Both the position numbers and the translations under genes were made by a program. A stretch of DNA of 64,000 nt from positions 1-64,000 of the forward strand of contig JAUSID010000177.1 of the NCBI GenBank assembly GCA_030648295.1, in the 5' to 3' direction. This stretch comes from Opitutaceae bacterium. Its GTDB lineage: Bacteria > Verrucomicrobiota > Verrucomicrobiia > Opitutales > Opitutaceae. Below the pieces are notes generated by a model. The model ran no database searches. It was not told the DNA's origin and saw only the letters and a list, made by a program, of their open reading frames with translations. Positions 41,365-51,973 of the stretch are shown here, piece by piece; the stretch's first letter is position 1; every line of letters begins with the position of its first letter.

Positions 41365-42111
41365 TCAACTCTTCGCGACTGCCTCCGTGCGCTCCTTGGC
41401 GAGCTGGCTTTTCACGAGATCGCGATGCACGCGGTTGCTCAGGCCGGCGAGGTGCAGGCGCATCGCCTCGACCACGCCATTGGTGTCGCGCGCGGCAATC
41501 AGCTTCCCGATTTGGCGGTGCGCATCGACGACGCCGTGCACGAGCGTCGCCAGCAGCGGATTCTCCCGGCTTGTCGCCGGGATCATCGTGTCCGGCAGCC
41601 GGTAGAACACGTAGTTGCACTCGATCATCAGCAGGTCGAAATCGTTGATGAACCTCTCGTTTCCGCTCGCCTCGACAATCGTCTGGTGAAACTGCCAGTC
41701 CAACTCGAGCCAGCGGGGTGAGGGGGCGTTCGGCGCCTCGCGCGCCATCTCGTCGCAAATGAGATCGAGCTGCACCAAAACGGTGGCGGAGCGGTTGTGG
41801 CACGCGGCGCGCGCCGCAGCCAGCTCGATGGCTTCGCGGTACTCGTGGAGATGGGTGACTTCGGCCGGGCCATAATCACGAAGGCGCAGTCCACGATTCA
41901 CCTCGTCCCTGAGCAGAATGCCCTTGGACACGAGTTTTTGCAGGCCCTCGCGCACGGGAATCCGGCTGAGCTTCAGCTTCGCCGCCAAGTCGCGTTCCAC
42001 GAGCCGGTCGCCGGGGAGATAATCCTCGGAGAAGATGAGCCGAACCAGCTTCTGCAGGTTGGGCGGCGTGCGATCGATCTTCGGCTCAAAGACGCGGCGG
42101 CGTTTGGGCAT
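41365..42111 (-). CDS. FadR-subfamily GntR transcriptional regulator
   Basis: 248 residues from ATG 42111. N-terminal winged helix (about 12-78): IFSEDYLPGDRLVERDLAAK and LKLSRIPVREGLQKLVSKGI; the RIPVREGL segment is the recognition helix of FadR-type GntR proteins. C-terminal all-helical FCD ligand domain (about 85-235) with metal-type residues in LHEYREAIE, ELDWQFHQTIVEASGNERF and HRQIGKLIAARD. FCD regulators usually bind sugar acids such as uronates or keto-deoxy acids. It is divergent from the TonB receptor gene, and a TGGTATACCT palindrome lies 167 bp from its start. It probably represses the receptor and the cluster at 59 kb. Confidence 0.9.
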   Translation of the reverse strand: MPKRRRVFEPKIDRTPPNLQKLVRLIFSEDYLPGDRLVERDLAAKLKLSRIPVREGLQKLVSKGILLRDEVNRGLRLRDYGPAEVTHLHEYREAIELAAARAACHNRSATVLVQLDLICDEMAREAPNAPSPRWLELDWQFHQTIVEASGNERFINDFDLLMIECNYVFYRLPDTMIPATSRENPLLATLVHGVVDAHRQIGKLIAARDTNGVVEAMRLHLAGLSNRVHRDLVKSQLAKERTEAVAKS

Positions 42112-42277
42112 GGCAGCATCCAACAGTAAGGGCCGACCGCTGGAAAGCCGGAATCGCCACCGGCGGCTCAAAGTTGGTATGCCATGGCGGTCGGCCGCAC
42201 TCCCGTTGCCCTCCCACAGCGGATGGCGGCTCCGCAGGCCACCAAAATACTTGACAGGCCGCACCGTTTCGGCGGTC

Positions 42278-42287
42278 TGGTATACCT
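42278..42287. promoter_or_regulatory. Candidate GntR operator (TGGTATACCT)
   Basis: Palindromic core GGTATACC (42279-42286) in the divergent region between the GntR regulator and the TonB receptor. FadR-type regulators bind TNGTNNNACNA sites, which this matches. A TTGACA (42251-42256) lies upstream, but 24 nt from the nearest TATACC, too far for a standard promoter. Confidence 0.6.
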
Positions 42288-42368
42288 AAATTCTCGGTCC
42301 CGCGAGGTCCGGCCCGTGTAGCCCTCCGGGCTTCTCCCCCCAGTTCAACCCCACTCCTCCCCACGCCA

Positions 42369-44573
42369 ATGACCTCATCACCGAAACATCCGTCGTGCGC
42401 CCCGGGCGGTCTGCTTGCGGTCTGCCTGCTCGGACTCCCGGCTGCACTCTGCGCCCAAGCCGCCCCCGCCGTCACCTCGACCTCCACCAGTGGCAGTTCG
42501 CCGGCCGGCGACATCGTTCAGCTATCGGCATTCGAAGTCAGCAGCGATCGGGAAAAGGGTTATTCCAGTTCGCAGTCAGTTGGCGCCACCCGCATGGGCA
42601 TGGCGCTGAAGGAGATTCCCCAGAACATAGCGGTAATTAATGAGAATCTTATTCGCGATGTGTCGGCCCGCAGTATTTCCGACGTCGCGCGCTATATCTC
42701 CGGTGTTACTCAGACGAGCGGTTCCGCGACTGACACGGTCACTATCCGCGGGGTGAACGTCAACAATCCCAATAGCAACGGACTGCCGGATGTCGGCTCG
42801 AGCCAGGGCACTGGCCTGGACATGGCGCTCTTTGATCGCATTGAAATCCTCAAAGGACCTTCGGCTGTCATCTATGGCTCTACCTCCTCGGGCGGGGTGG
42901 TGAATCGCACGATGAAGAAACCGAACTTTAACAGAGCGGGCGGGTATATCGATCTCGAGATGGGTTCATTTGCGGACTATCGTGGGGTGCTGGACGTCAA
43001 CCACGCCTTTGGCGCGAACAAACAGTTTGCCGCGCGACTGATCGGCACATATTGGACGCGCGAAACCCAGCAGGATTTCAGCTACGGGCGCCGGCGGTTT
43101 ATCGCCCCGGAATTCAGCTGGCGGATTACACCCGATACCGTGGTCACAGTGATTTTTAGCGATTTCTATGATAAAGTCGCCAAGACTTGGACGACCTTCT
43201 ATACGTTGCCGCCCTACACCACCGCAGCCCGGCCATTTCCGATCTCGATCAACCTGAATATTCCCCATTCCAGGGCTTACGCCGAACCCTATTCGACCCA
43301 ATGGGAGGAGGCCACCCGCTATAACCTTGAGGCGACCCACCGTTTTAGCGATGCGTGGTCTATCCGGCTTTCCGGTTTTACGGGCAACTATGGCTACTAC
43401 GAAGATCCGACGACCATCCCTCGCGATTTAGTGCTCGTGAATGGCCGGTATTTCATGCAGCGCAGCTGGCGGAATTCGGCGAACCCGAGCGATTCTTCGG
43501 TCATCGCGTTCGATTCCGCTTGGAGTTTTGATCTTGGTCCGACGAAGCACAAATTGGTCGCCTTGGCTCAATACTCGGAGGGCACAGGCGAAACCGTGCA
43601 GTATCTAGGGCGGGGGCCGACTGGCAGCACGACCAACGTTCTGCCGCTGTTGGATATCGAAAACCCGGTCTATGGTGGCCAGCCGGTTTCCACCTTTCTT
43701 AGCAGTAGCACCCACTCAGAAGGTAACAACCTGGCTTTCGCGGTGCAGGAGCAGGCATATTTCTTCAACGAAAAGCTTATTTTGCAGGCCGGCCTCCGGC
43801 ATGATCGCAACAGTAGGGCCGGTCTTAACCGGATGACGTCGGTCGCAACCACTCCTCCTGCGGCCACCCATTGGACTCCCCGTTATGGCGCAGTGTATCG
43901 CTTTACGGACAAGATTTCAGCTTACTACAGTCGGTCTGAGACATTCACACCGGTCTTTACCGCCAACGTCGATGGCACAACCTTCACTCCACCGACTTCC
44001 GAACAGGATGAGGTTGGTGTGAAACTGGAGGCGTTCGAGGGGAAGATATCCGCCGTGGTTTCCTATTATGATCGCACCGACTTGAATACGATTATCAGCG
44101 ACCCGGATCCGGCTCGCGCAAGTCTCGGTTACAGAATCCAAGTTCCCGGCGACAATCAGAAGGGCTACGAAATGGACCTCCTGCTCAGTCCGATCGAAGG
44201 CATGCAGTTGATGTTTGGCGGCGCGCGGATTGAAGCAAATTCGCTATCCGGCCTGCGGTCCCGTAATGTTCCCACTCGCCAATATACGTTTCTGGGATCT
44301 TACACGGTTCCCCGTGGCATGCTTAAGAATTTCAAGGTCGGCCTCGCCTACCGGAACTATAACGATCGTCCGGGTGATAGCGGAAACACTTTCTTCTTGC
44401 CTGGCTTTGACGTGTGGGACGGTTTTGCGGGATATTCTTGGGGCGAAAATGACGTTCACTTGTCAGTGCGCAATCTGACCAACAAGTGGTATGCCGATTC
44501 CGCGGTGAATCGCAATGTCGGGAAGACTGGCGATCCCCGGACGGTCCAGCTTCGCTACACGCGCCGGTTTTGA
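42369..44573 (+). CDS. TonB-dependent receptor, FhuA/FecA-like
   Basis: 734 residues with a signal peptide (cleavage near LCAQA). Plug domain about 45-170: DIVQLSAFEVSSDREKGYSS, MALKEIPQNIAVINENLIRD, VARYISGVTQTSGSATDTVT and IEILKGPSAVIYGSTSSGGV are classic siderophore-type plug motifs. The rest is a 22-strand barrel ending in VQLRYTRRF. Outer-membrane transport of an unknown ligand; here, given the sialidase gene next to it, possibly a glycan, though plugs of this type are usual in siderophore receptors. Codon use is clearly AT-richer (e.g. many TAT, AAT, TTT) than in flanking genes, suggesting recent acquisition. Confidence 0.88.
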   Translation: MTSSPKHPSCAPGGLLAVCLLGLPAALCAQAAPAVTSTSTSGSSPAGDIVQLSAFEVSSDREKGYSSSQSVGATRMGMALKEIPQNIAVINENLIRDVSARSISDVARYISGVTQTSGSATDTVTIRGVNVNNPNSNGLPDVGSSQGTGLDMALFDRIEILKGPSAVIYGSTSSGGVVNRTMKKPNFNRAGGYIDLEMGSFADYRGVLDVNHAFGANKQFAARLIGTYWTRETQQDFSYGRRRFIAPEFSWRITPDTVVTVIFSDFYDKVAKTWTTFYTLPPYTTAARPFPISINLNIPHSRAYAEPYSTQWEEATRYNLEATHRFSDAWSIRLSGFTGNYGYYEDPTTIPRDLVLVNGRYFMQRSWRNSANPSDSSVIAFDSAWSFDLGPTKHKLVALAQYSEGTGETVQYLGRGPTGSTTNVLPLLDIENPVYGGQPVSTFLSSSTHSEGNNLAFAVQEQAYFFNEKLILQAGLRHDRNSRAGLNRMTSVATTPPAATHWTPRYGAVYRFTDKISAYYSRSETFTPVFTANVDGTTFTPPTSEQDEVGVKLEAFEGKISAVVSYYDRTDLNTIISDPDPARASLGYRIQVPGDNQKGYEMDLLLSPIEGMQLMFGGARIEANSLSGLRSRNVPTRQYTFLGSYTVPRGMLKNFKVGLAYRNYNDRPGDSGNTFFLPGFDVWDGFAGYSWGENDVHLSVRNLTNKWYADSAVNRNVGKTGDPRTVQLRYTRRF

Positions 44574-44602
44574 CCGACGGCATTCCCGGGCTGATTACAC
44601 GG

Positions 44603-44634
44603 TTAACGGTGGAAAGTTTACTTTCCTCCGTTAA
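44603..44634 (+). terminator. Hairpin between receptor and sialidase genes
   Basis: TTAACGGTGGAAAGT pairs with ACTTTCCTCCGTTAA (one T:T mismatch) around a 2-nt loop. It ends 43 nt before the sialidase start. Without a T-run it may attenuate rather than end transcription. Confidence 0.55.
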
Positions 44635-44677
44635 TACCCACAGATCCCTTGGTCAGCTGATTTAGGGAAGAATCAAC

Positions 44678-45823
44678 ATGAGAAAATTGGCACTGTCGGC
44701 GCTGAACTCTATCGTCATTTTGCTTGGGGCTCCTGCGGCAACGCTGGCGGTGGGGCCAAGCCTCGATCCACCGCCCCCAGTTGTCGCGGGGGCAGAGCAT
44801 ACCACACTCTATAGTGGCCGGTATGTCCTGGGGTTTAGGTTCTATCGGTTGGGTGATGGCTCCTGGTATGTGAGATTCGAATCCCAGGAGTCATCGAGTC
44901 ACATGGATCCGAGAAAGCGCACCCATGCGCTTATCTCGAAGGATGACGGGCGCACCTGGCGGGAAACAGAGCTCATGGCGGAGAATCCGCAATATCGATC
45001 CAGTCCCAGCAGGCTGGTGAGCGTGAACAGTTACGACTGGCGTTATGACATGCCCGACCGGCGCTCGTATTACGAAGCGCGAGGTTTGGAAGTGCGTAAC
45101 ACTCCTGACGGCCGGATCGCCTACTCGCAAGGGGCCTACGTTGCGATGAGCAATGACAACGGAGCTACCTGGACGCAGCGGGATATTGAAGTCCCGGATC
45201 AGGCGCTGATGGCAGGATATCGGGATGACCGGGCTTTCCTCAGGCTCGATTCGCGTACCATCATCCGTGCGCTCTATGGCAAACCTGTGGCCCGCGTCCG
45301 TTATTATGAAGCGTGGTTCCTGCGCAGCGAAGACGATGGGGAAACCTGGTCTTTCGGCACGCTGGCGGCTAACGTCTTGGAGGACGCCAGCCACGGTGAA
45401 ACCGCCATCGCCCAGGCGGCCAACGGGAACATCGTCGCGATGATGCGGAGCGAGCCGGCATTGGGCACCAGCATGTGGGTTTGCCACTCAGCGGATCGCG
45501 GCAAGACCTGGAGCAAGGCGGTGGAGACGCCGCTGCATGGCCATCCCGCCCACCTGCTGCTCCTGCAGGACGGTCGGCTGCTTTGCAGTTACGGGATGCG
45601 AGACCAGCCCGTCGGGATCCGGGTGTGCATCAGCGCCGACAACGGCCAGACTTGGCGTGCGGAGCATATCAGGGTTCTCCGTACCGGCGAGGACTTCAAA
45701 CGTGATAGCGGATATCCCATCACGTTACAGGCCGATGGCGGCACGCTGCTCACGGTCTATTACCTCACACGAGGAGACAGAACTAGCGTTGAACTGACCC
45801 GTTGGCGGCTGCCGAAGAAATGA
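44678..45823 (+). CDS. Exported sialidase-family propeller protein
   Basis: 381 residues, signal peptide (LALSALNSIVILLGAPAATL). Six-bladed sialidase-type propeller with five Asp boxes: SKDDGRTW, SNDNGATW, SEDDGETW, SADRGKTW and SADNGQTW. Catalytic sialidase residues: an Arg triad is plausible (RFESQ, RDDRAF, RDQP), but the FRIP motif typical of GH33 is absent, so it may act on another sugar. Probably released to the periplasm or cell surface. AT-richer than later genes. Its stop overlaps the next start as ATGA. Confidence 0.8.
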   Translation: MRKLALSALNSIVILLGAPAATLAVGPSLDPPPPVVAGAEHTTLYSGRYVLGFRFYRLGDGSWYVRFESQESSSHMDPRKRTHALISKDDGRTWRETELMAENPQYRSSPSRLVSVNSYDWRYDMPDRRSYYEARGLEVRNTPDGRIAYSQGAYVAMSNDNGATWTQRDIEVPDQALMAGYRDDRAFLRLDSRTIIRALYGKPVARVRYYEAWFLRSEDDGETWSFGTLAANVLEDASHGETAIAQAANGNIVAMMRSEPALGTSMWVCHSADRGKTWSKAVETPLHGHPAHLLLLQDGRLLCSYGMRDQPVGIRVCISADNGQTWRAEHIRVLRTGEDFKRDSGYPITLQADGGTLLTVYYLTRGDRTSVELTRWRLPKK

Positions 45824-48747
45824 ACATTCACTCGAACAGACTGCTCCCCGCCTGGAGCTTGGCCCTGCTGCTGACCGTGGCGTCCGGGGCGGAAAACACG
45901 AAGGACAAGGTTGTCTTCTCCCACGCCGGCTTCGCCCAACTCTCGCGCGGCGAACTCGGCAACGCCGGCCAGAACCTCTTCGTCTCCGTGCGCGGCGAAC
46001 TGAAACTCATCAACTGGTTCGACCTCGATCGCGATGGTTACCCGGAGATCGTGATCAACAACGAGCACAATCCCAACGAGAGCGTCGATGGGCTCATCTA
46101 TTTCCAGCATCCGACCGAGGGCTTTCGGTCGCTCCTGCCGATCCAGGGCGCCGACGGCGGCGAATTCGACCGCCTGCTCGCGCTGCGCGCGGCCGCGGCG
46201 CACACGCAGTTTCTCCCCGCGCTCGGCGCCGGCCACAGCCTGATCGCCGATCTCAACGCCGACGGCTACGCCGACATCGCGTTCGTCAACTTCATCCACG
46301 GATCCACACACGATCATTTTGCGCTGTTCGTCTATTGGGGCGGTGCCGACGGCTTTTCCGCGCGGCGGCGCTCCGAGTTTCCCACCGATACCGCCGCCGG
46401 CCTCACCGCCGCCGATCTCGATGGTGACAGCCGCCTCGATCTCGTGATCGCCAACATGGGCAGCGAGGATGGGATCGTCGCCGCGGTCAACGGCCCCCGC
46501 CGCGCCGGGCCGGCGCCCGCCAACTCCACCTCGCGCATCTACTGGCAGCGGGTCGACGGCTACTCCGCCGAGCATGTGACCGACTTGCCGACGCGCTTCG
46601 CCGTCGACGTGAAGGCCGCCGATCTCGACGGCGACGGCCGGCTCGATCTCATTTTCCTCGAGGGCGGCGACGCGCCGGCCCTGCGCGTGTTCTACGGCGA
46701 TGCGCGCGGCTTCTCGGCCGACCGCACCGAGCAGGTCGCCGTGGAGGGCCGCGGCTTCATCGAGGAGCAGGCCGGCGAAATCAACGTCGCCGATCTCAAC
46801 GCCGACTCCCGGCCCGATCTCATCGTGACGGCGGGCGGCGACGTAGCGCAGGTTTTCTGGAATCGTTTCTGGACTGGCCGCGGCAACCTCCGCGACTGGC
46901 CGCGCACCGCGCTGCCCGCGAATTCGCCGATGTCCGCCGCGGTCGGCGATTTCAATCGCGACGGCCTGCTCGACGTCGCCGTCGGCGGATTCGCCGCACT
47001 CGGCGCCGACGGCAATAAGATTTACGTGACCGAGGCGTGCATCTACTGGGGTGCGGCCTCGCGCACGCTCGTCACCGCGCCGCCCACGCCGCTCCCGGTG
47101 CTCGGCAACACCACGCTCCGCGCCGCCGATCTCAACGGCGACGGCTTTCTCGATCTCGCGTGTGCCAACAGCCGCGACAACGGAACCTTCGACGTGCCGT
47201 CCTTCATCTACTGGGGCGGCCCTGGCGGCTTCGCGCCCGCGCACCGCACCGAGCTCACGGGTTTCGGTCCCGCCTCGCTGGCCCTTGGCGATCTCAACCG
47301 CGACGGCCGCCCCGATTTGTTTCTCGCCAACCGCGACAGCGGCCTCACCAAGGAGGCGGCCGCGCTCAACTCCTACGTTTACTGGGGCAACCCGGACCGC
47401 AGCTTCAGCTCCGCGGTGCTCACGAAGGTGCCGCTGCTCGGCGGCTACAGTTGCAACGCCGCCGATTTTTTCGACGAGGGCCGCGCCGCCATCGCCTACA
47501 CCGACGATCAGGGCGTGGTGCTCGTGCGCTTCAATGCGCGCCGCCAGATCGCCGGCCGCGTGCGCGTCGCGCTGCCGTTTCAGGGCATGACCTCGACCGT
47601 CGCCGATTTCAATCGCGACGGCCGGCTCGATCTGATCGTAGGCAGCATCGGCGGCGGGGGCAGCCTCGCGCTGCTGCGCGGCACAGAAAACGGCTTCGCT
47701 GCCCCGCAACTCCTGCAATCCGGCATGCAGGTGCTCGCCTCCGCCGTCGCCGATCTCGGTGGCACGGGAAAACTCGAGCTCATCCTCGGCGGGCGCGGCG
47801 GCTGGCTGCGCTGCCCGATTCTGCCCGACGGCACGCCAGACCTCCCGCACGCCATGCGCGTGAGTGGCGATTTTCAAATCCAGCACCTCACCGTGGCCGA
47901 TTTGAACAACGACGGTTTTCCAGAAATCGTCGCCGCACAATACCGCGTGATGTCCACCCGTCGCAACGCCATCGACTCGGCGATCTACTGGAACCGCGCC
48001 GGAAAATTTGCCCTCGACGATCACACGCCGCTCGCGACGTTTGGCGCGCACTGGGTGTCCGTCGCCGACACGGAAAACAAAGGCCGGCTCGACGCCGTGT
48101 TCAGCAACTACCACGGCGAGACGACGCGCGTCGTGCCGCTTTTCGTTTACCAACCCGATGCATCCGGCGCGTATCGATCCGAACAGCGCCGCACGCTGTT
48201 CGCCTACTCGTCGTCGTCCCACTTCATCGCCGATATCGATGGTGACGGCTTCAACGACATCGTCGCGATCAACCACACCGGTCCGGTCGCCGACGCCGGC
48301 CTGCGCCCGAAAAGCGGTCAGCACAGTGTCGGCTCGTTTGTCTACTGGGGCGCGCGCGAAGGCTTCGACGAAACGCGCCGCACGTGGCTCGCTTCCTACG
48401 GCCCGCATGCGACGATCAACGCCGAGGTCGGCGACGTGCTGCGCCGCCGGCCGTTCGAGACCTACACCTCGCCGTGGATCGAAGCGCCGCTCGCTACGGG
48501 CGAATATCAGCTTGCCATCAGCGGCACGTTTGTCGGCCGCGCCTCGTGCGGCGCGAGCTTTCAGACCGACGGCGCGACCGCGTGGAGCGAAACCGCCGCG
48601 GCGACCGCTCCGTTAAGCAACGCGGAGAAACGCTTCACCCTGAGTATCCCCGCCGCCATCACGCGCCTTCGCTACCGGCTGGAACTTCGCACCGCCGGCG
48701 CCGGCACCGGCCCGACCCTCACCGCCATCGAACTGCGCAAACCCTGA
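45820..48747 (+). CDS. Exported VCBS/FG-GAP repeat protein
   Basis: 975 residues from ATG 45820, overlapping the sialidase stop. About eleven VCBS/FG-GAP calcium-binding repeats along the chain: DLDRDGYPEIVINNE, DLNADGYADIAFVNF, DLDGDGRLDLIFLEG, DFNRDGLLDVAVGGF, DLNRDGRPDLFLANR, DFNRDGRLDLIVGSI, DIDGDGFNDIVAINH. This gives a large beta-propeller, presumably outside the cell or on the surface, binding glycans or proteins. Start chosen because a signal-like segment (LLPAWSLALLLTVASGAE) follows. G+C content is higher than in the sialidase gene. The start overlap suggests translational coupling. Confidence 0.82.
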   Translation: MNIHSNRLLPAWSLALLLTVASGAENTKDKVVFSHAGFAQLSRGELGNAGQNLFVSVRGELKLINWFDLDRDGYPEIVINNEHNPNESVDGLIYFQHPTEGFRSLLPIQGADGGEFDRLLALRAAAAHTQFLPALGAGHSLIADLNADGYADIAFVNFIHGSTHDHFALFVYWGGADGFSARRRSEFPTDTAAGLTAADLDGDSRLDLVIANMGSEDGIVAAVNGPRRAGPAPANSTSRIYWQRVDGYSAEHVTDLPTRFAVDVKAADLDGDGRLDLIFLEGGDAPALRVFYGDARGFSADRTEQVAVEGRGFIEEQAGEINVADLNADSRPDLIVTAGGDVAQVFWNRFWTGRGNLRDWPRTALPANSPMSAAVGDFNRDGLLDVAVGGFAALGADGNKIYVTEACIYWGAASRTLVTAPPTPLPVLGNTTLRAADLNGDGFLDLACANSRDNGTFDVPSFIYWGGPGGFAPAHRTELTGFGPASLALGDLNRDGRPDLFLANRDSGLTKEAAALNSYVYWGNPDRSFSSAVLTKVPLLGGYSCNAADFFDEGRAAIAYTDDQGVVLVRFNARRQIAGRVRVALPFQGMTSTVADFNRDGRLDLIVGSIGGGGSLALLRGTENGFAAPQLLQSGMQVLASAVADLGGTGKLELILGGRGGWLRCPILPDGTPDLPHAMRVSGDFQIQHLTVADLNNDGFPEIVAAQYRVMSTRRNAIDSAIYWNRAGKFALDDHTPLATFGAHWVSVADTENKGRLDAVFSNYHGETTRVVPLFVYQPDASGAYRSEQRRTLFAYSSSSHFIADIDGDGFNDIVAINHTGPVADAGLRPKSGQHSVGSFVYWGAREGFDETRRTWLASYGPHATINAEVGDVLRRRPFETYTSPWIEAPLATGEYQLAISGTFVGRASCGASFQTDGATAWSETAAATAPLSNAEKRFTLSIPAAITRLRYRLELRTAGAGTGPTLTAIELRKP

Positions 48748-48765
48748 ACCGCGCCCTTCACCGCC

Positions 48766-51700
48766 ATGCCATCGATCCAACACCTCCGCCGCGGCGCGAC
48801 CGCCTTGACTGCGCTCGCTCTCACGTGCCTCGCCTCGCTTCCGCTCGCTGCGCAGTCGGTCAACACGGGTGTCATCGAAGGCCGTGTTTCCAATTCCGCC
48901 GCCGGCACCAACCTCAAGCAGGTGCGCATCGCCATCGAGGGCACGGCGTTCGAGACGCTCACGAATGAAGCGGGCGAGTTCCGCGTCGCCGGCGTGCCGG
49001 CGGGCGAGGTTACCCTGCGCGCGACGGTCGCGGGACTTGCGCCGCAGTCCGCCCGCGTGCGCGTGGCCGCCGGCCAGACCGCGCGCCAGGACTTCGATCT
49101 CGGCGTGCGCGACACTTCCGGCTCCGCCGCGCGCGAGCAGGTGATCACGCTCGACCCGTTCACGGTCGCCGAGCGCGAACTCAGCGCGCAGTCCGCCGCG
49201 CTCCAGGAGCAGCGCACCGCGCCCAACATCAAAAACGTGGTCGCCTTCGAGGAGTTCGGCGATCTCGGCGACGGCAACCCGGGCGAGTTCCTGAAGTTCG
49301 TCCCCGGCATCCAGGTCTCGATGAATCCGGCGATTCCCGGCGAAGCCACCATCCGCGGCATGCCGGGCAGCGGCACGATTCTGACGGTGGACGGCGTCGA
49401 GCTTTCGACCGATTCGCCCACGTCGCGTGGCGCCGTCTTCTCCGCCTCCAACGTCGCCAACATGGATCGCATCGAGGTCACCAAGGTTCCCACGCCCGAC
49501 ATGCCCGCCAACGCCGTCGGCGGCATGATCAATGTCGTCGGCAAGAGCGGGTTCGCCCGCCGCAATCCGCAGTTCAATTACAGCGTGTTCGGCCTGCTCA
49601 CCACCATCGAGCCGCTCACGATGCTCGGCCGCGAGTTGTTCCGCAGCGGCGGCGCCGACAAGGGCACGGGCGGCCCGCACCTCCGCCCCGGCTTCGACGT
49701 CACCTACATCCGCCCCTTCACCCCGGAGTTCGCGCTCACCCTCAGCCTGGGCCACAACGCCCGCTGGGAGGACAAGGACAACCTCGTGCCGACCTGGAAC
49801 CGCGTCACGCTCATCCAGACGCAGAGCGCCATCGCCGCGCAGATTGCCGTGCGCGATCGCAACGTTGCCTCCGTGCGCGCCGACTGGCGGCCCCGGCGCG
49901 GGCACTCGTTCTTCGCCACTTTTCAATACACCAGCGACGACGTCCACACGCGCATCGGCACCTTCACGCAGGCCTACGGCGCCAACGCGACCGGGGGCGA
50001 GAACTTCACCCAGGGCGCGCCCGCCAAAACGCGGCGGGTCTCGGCGCCGGCACCGCCACGCTCTCCAACACCTACCGCGAGCAGTTGAAGTCCACCCGCC
50101 ACGGCGCGCTCGGTCACCGCGGGGAATTCGCCGGTTGGAAAACCGAGGCCACCCTCGCGCATTCCCACTCGCGTCGCGAGACCCTCAGCGCGCAGGACGG
50201 CCACGACTATTTCGGCACCGTCAGCGCCAATCTCACCGGCCTCGTGCTCCGCGCCGACAATTTCGGCCAGCAGCGCCTCGGCACCCCGCCGACCGTGCGC
50301 GGCACCCGCCTCGGCCAGCCGGTCGATCTCACCGACGGCCGGTTCTACAACCTCAACAGCGTCGGCTCCCCGCAGGAACCGCTCATGACGAGCGACCTCA
50401 CCACCCTGAAACTCAACGCCAGCCGCCCGCTCGGTTTTGGCGTGCCCGTGGTGCTGAAGGCGGGCTTCGACTATTCGCGCGCCGAACGCGACATCCGCGC
50501 CGAGACCCGCACGTGGAACTTCCGCCCCACGTTTGCCGCCAACTCCCCCGAACGCCTGGTCGGCAGCTACGATCTCATCAATTGGGGCTACTCCGACGTC
50601 CGCTCCTTTCGCAACGGCGACCGCGTGAAGTGGATCGACCCGCGCAAGGTCTACGACCTCTACCGGGCCAACCCGTCCTACTTCGTGCTCAACGAAGCGT
50701 CCTACCACACTTCGCGCGTCAACGGCTCGCGGGAACTCGAGGAGACGGTCACCGCCGGCTACCTGCGCGCCGACGCCAAACTGTTTGAAAACCGCCTCTG
50801 GCTCGTCGCCGGCGCGCGCTACGAACGCACCGACGACAAGGGCGCCGGCGCCCTCAACGACGTCCGCGCCATCTACCAGCAGGACGCCAACGGCAATCTC
50901 CTGCGCAACGCCGCCGGCCAGCTCATCCGCGTTTCCACCGACGCCCTGACCACTGCCCGGCTCCAATATAAGGAGCGCGCCTCGTTCGCCAAGAAACACT
51001 ACGGCGACACCTACCCGAGCCTCAACGCGAGCTATTCGTTCACCGAAAACTTCGTCGCCCGCGCCGCCTTCGCGCAGACCATCGGCCGTCCGGATTTGAG
51101 CTTCATCATTCCGACGCGCACGGTCGCCGATCCCGCCACGGCCGAGAACAACCGCGTCATCAACACCACCAACGCCGGCCTCGAGCCCTGGACCGCCAAC
51201 AACTACGATCTCAGCTTCGAATCCTACAGCGTGAAGGGCGCCACCGTGGCCGTGAGCCTCTTTCGCAAGGACATCAGCGGGTTCTTCGTGACCTCACGCA
51301 GCGACGCCACGCCCGAACTCCTCGCTGAGATGGGGCTGTCCGACGACTACCTCGACTACGACGTGATCACGCGGAACAACTCGTCGAACTCCGTCGCGCT
51401 CACCGGCCTGGAGTGGAGCTGGCGGCAATCGCTCAAGCCGTTCGACGCCCTGCCGAAATGGACGCGCGGCATCCAGGTCTGGGCCAACGGCACGCACCTC
51501 AGCATCGATGGCGACGGCAAGGATGAATTCTCCGGCTACTCGCCGCGCATCATCAACTGGGGCGCCAGCTTCGCCTCCGCCAGGTTCCTCGTACGCTACA
51601 ACGTGTCGCGCATCAGCCGCCAGCGCTCCGCGCTCGTCGCCGTGAGCGGGACCGTGCCCGCCGGCACTTATCAGGCGCAGGACACCCGCATGGTCCAGGA

Positions 51701-51878
51701 TGCCAACATCGAGTATCGCTTCCACCGGCGCTTCGCCCTCTACGCCTCGGTCCGCAACCTCGCCAACGAGCCGCGTCCGCTCATCACCTATTCGCCCAAC
51801 GCTCCCGCCTACACCCGCCCCCGCACCTACACCTACTACGGCGCCCTCTGGACGATGGGCGTGAAGGGGACGTTTTAA
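48766..51878 (+). pseudogene. Frameshifted TonB-dependent receptor
   Basis: Two frames, 48766-50088 and 50085-51878, give one receptor of about 1037 residues. Signal peptide, then a carboxypeptidase-regulatory-like domain (VIEGRVSNSAAGTNLKQVRI), a plug (FLKFVPGIQVSMNPAIPGEA, TIRGMPGSGTILTVDGVE, DRIEVTKVPTPDMPANAVGG) and a barrel ending in WTMGVKGTF. At about 50023-50029 (CCGCCAAAAC) the frame breaks: the first frame runs out after 15-20 codons and the continuation (GLGAGTATLSNTYREQLKST) is in a neighbouring frame. A single missing base would restore it. Either a real mutation or an error at the A-run. The family is the oligosaccharide receptor type of Opitutaceae. Confidence 0.8.
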
Positions 51879-51973
51879 TGCGTTGCTCGTAATCGTTCCA
51901 GCGCGGGCCGCCTCCGCCTCGCTCGTACCGTGGCTGCGTTCAACATCCGCCCCGTTGGTGTAATGAAAAACCT

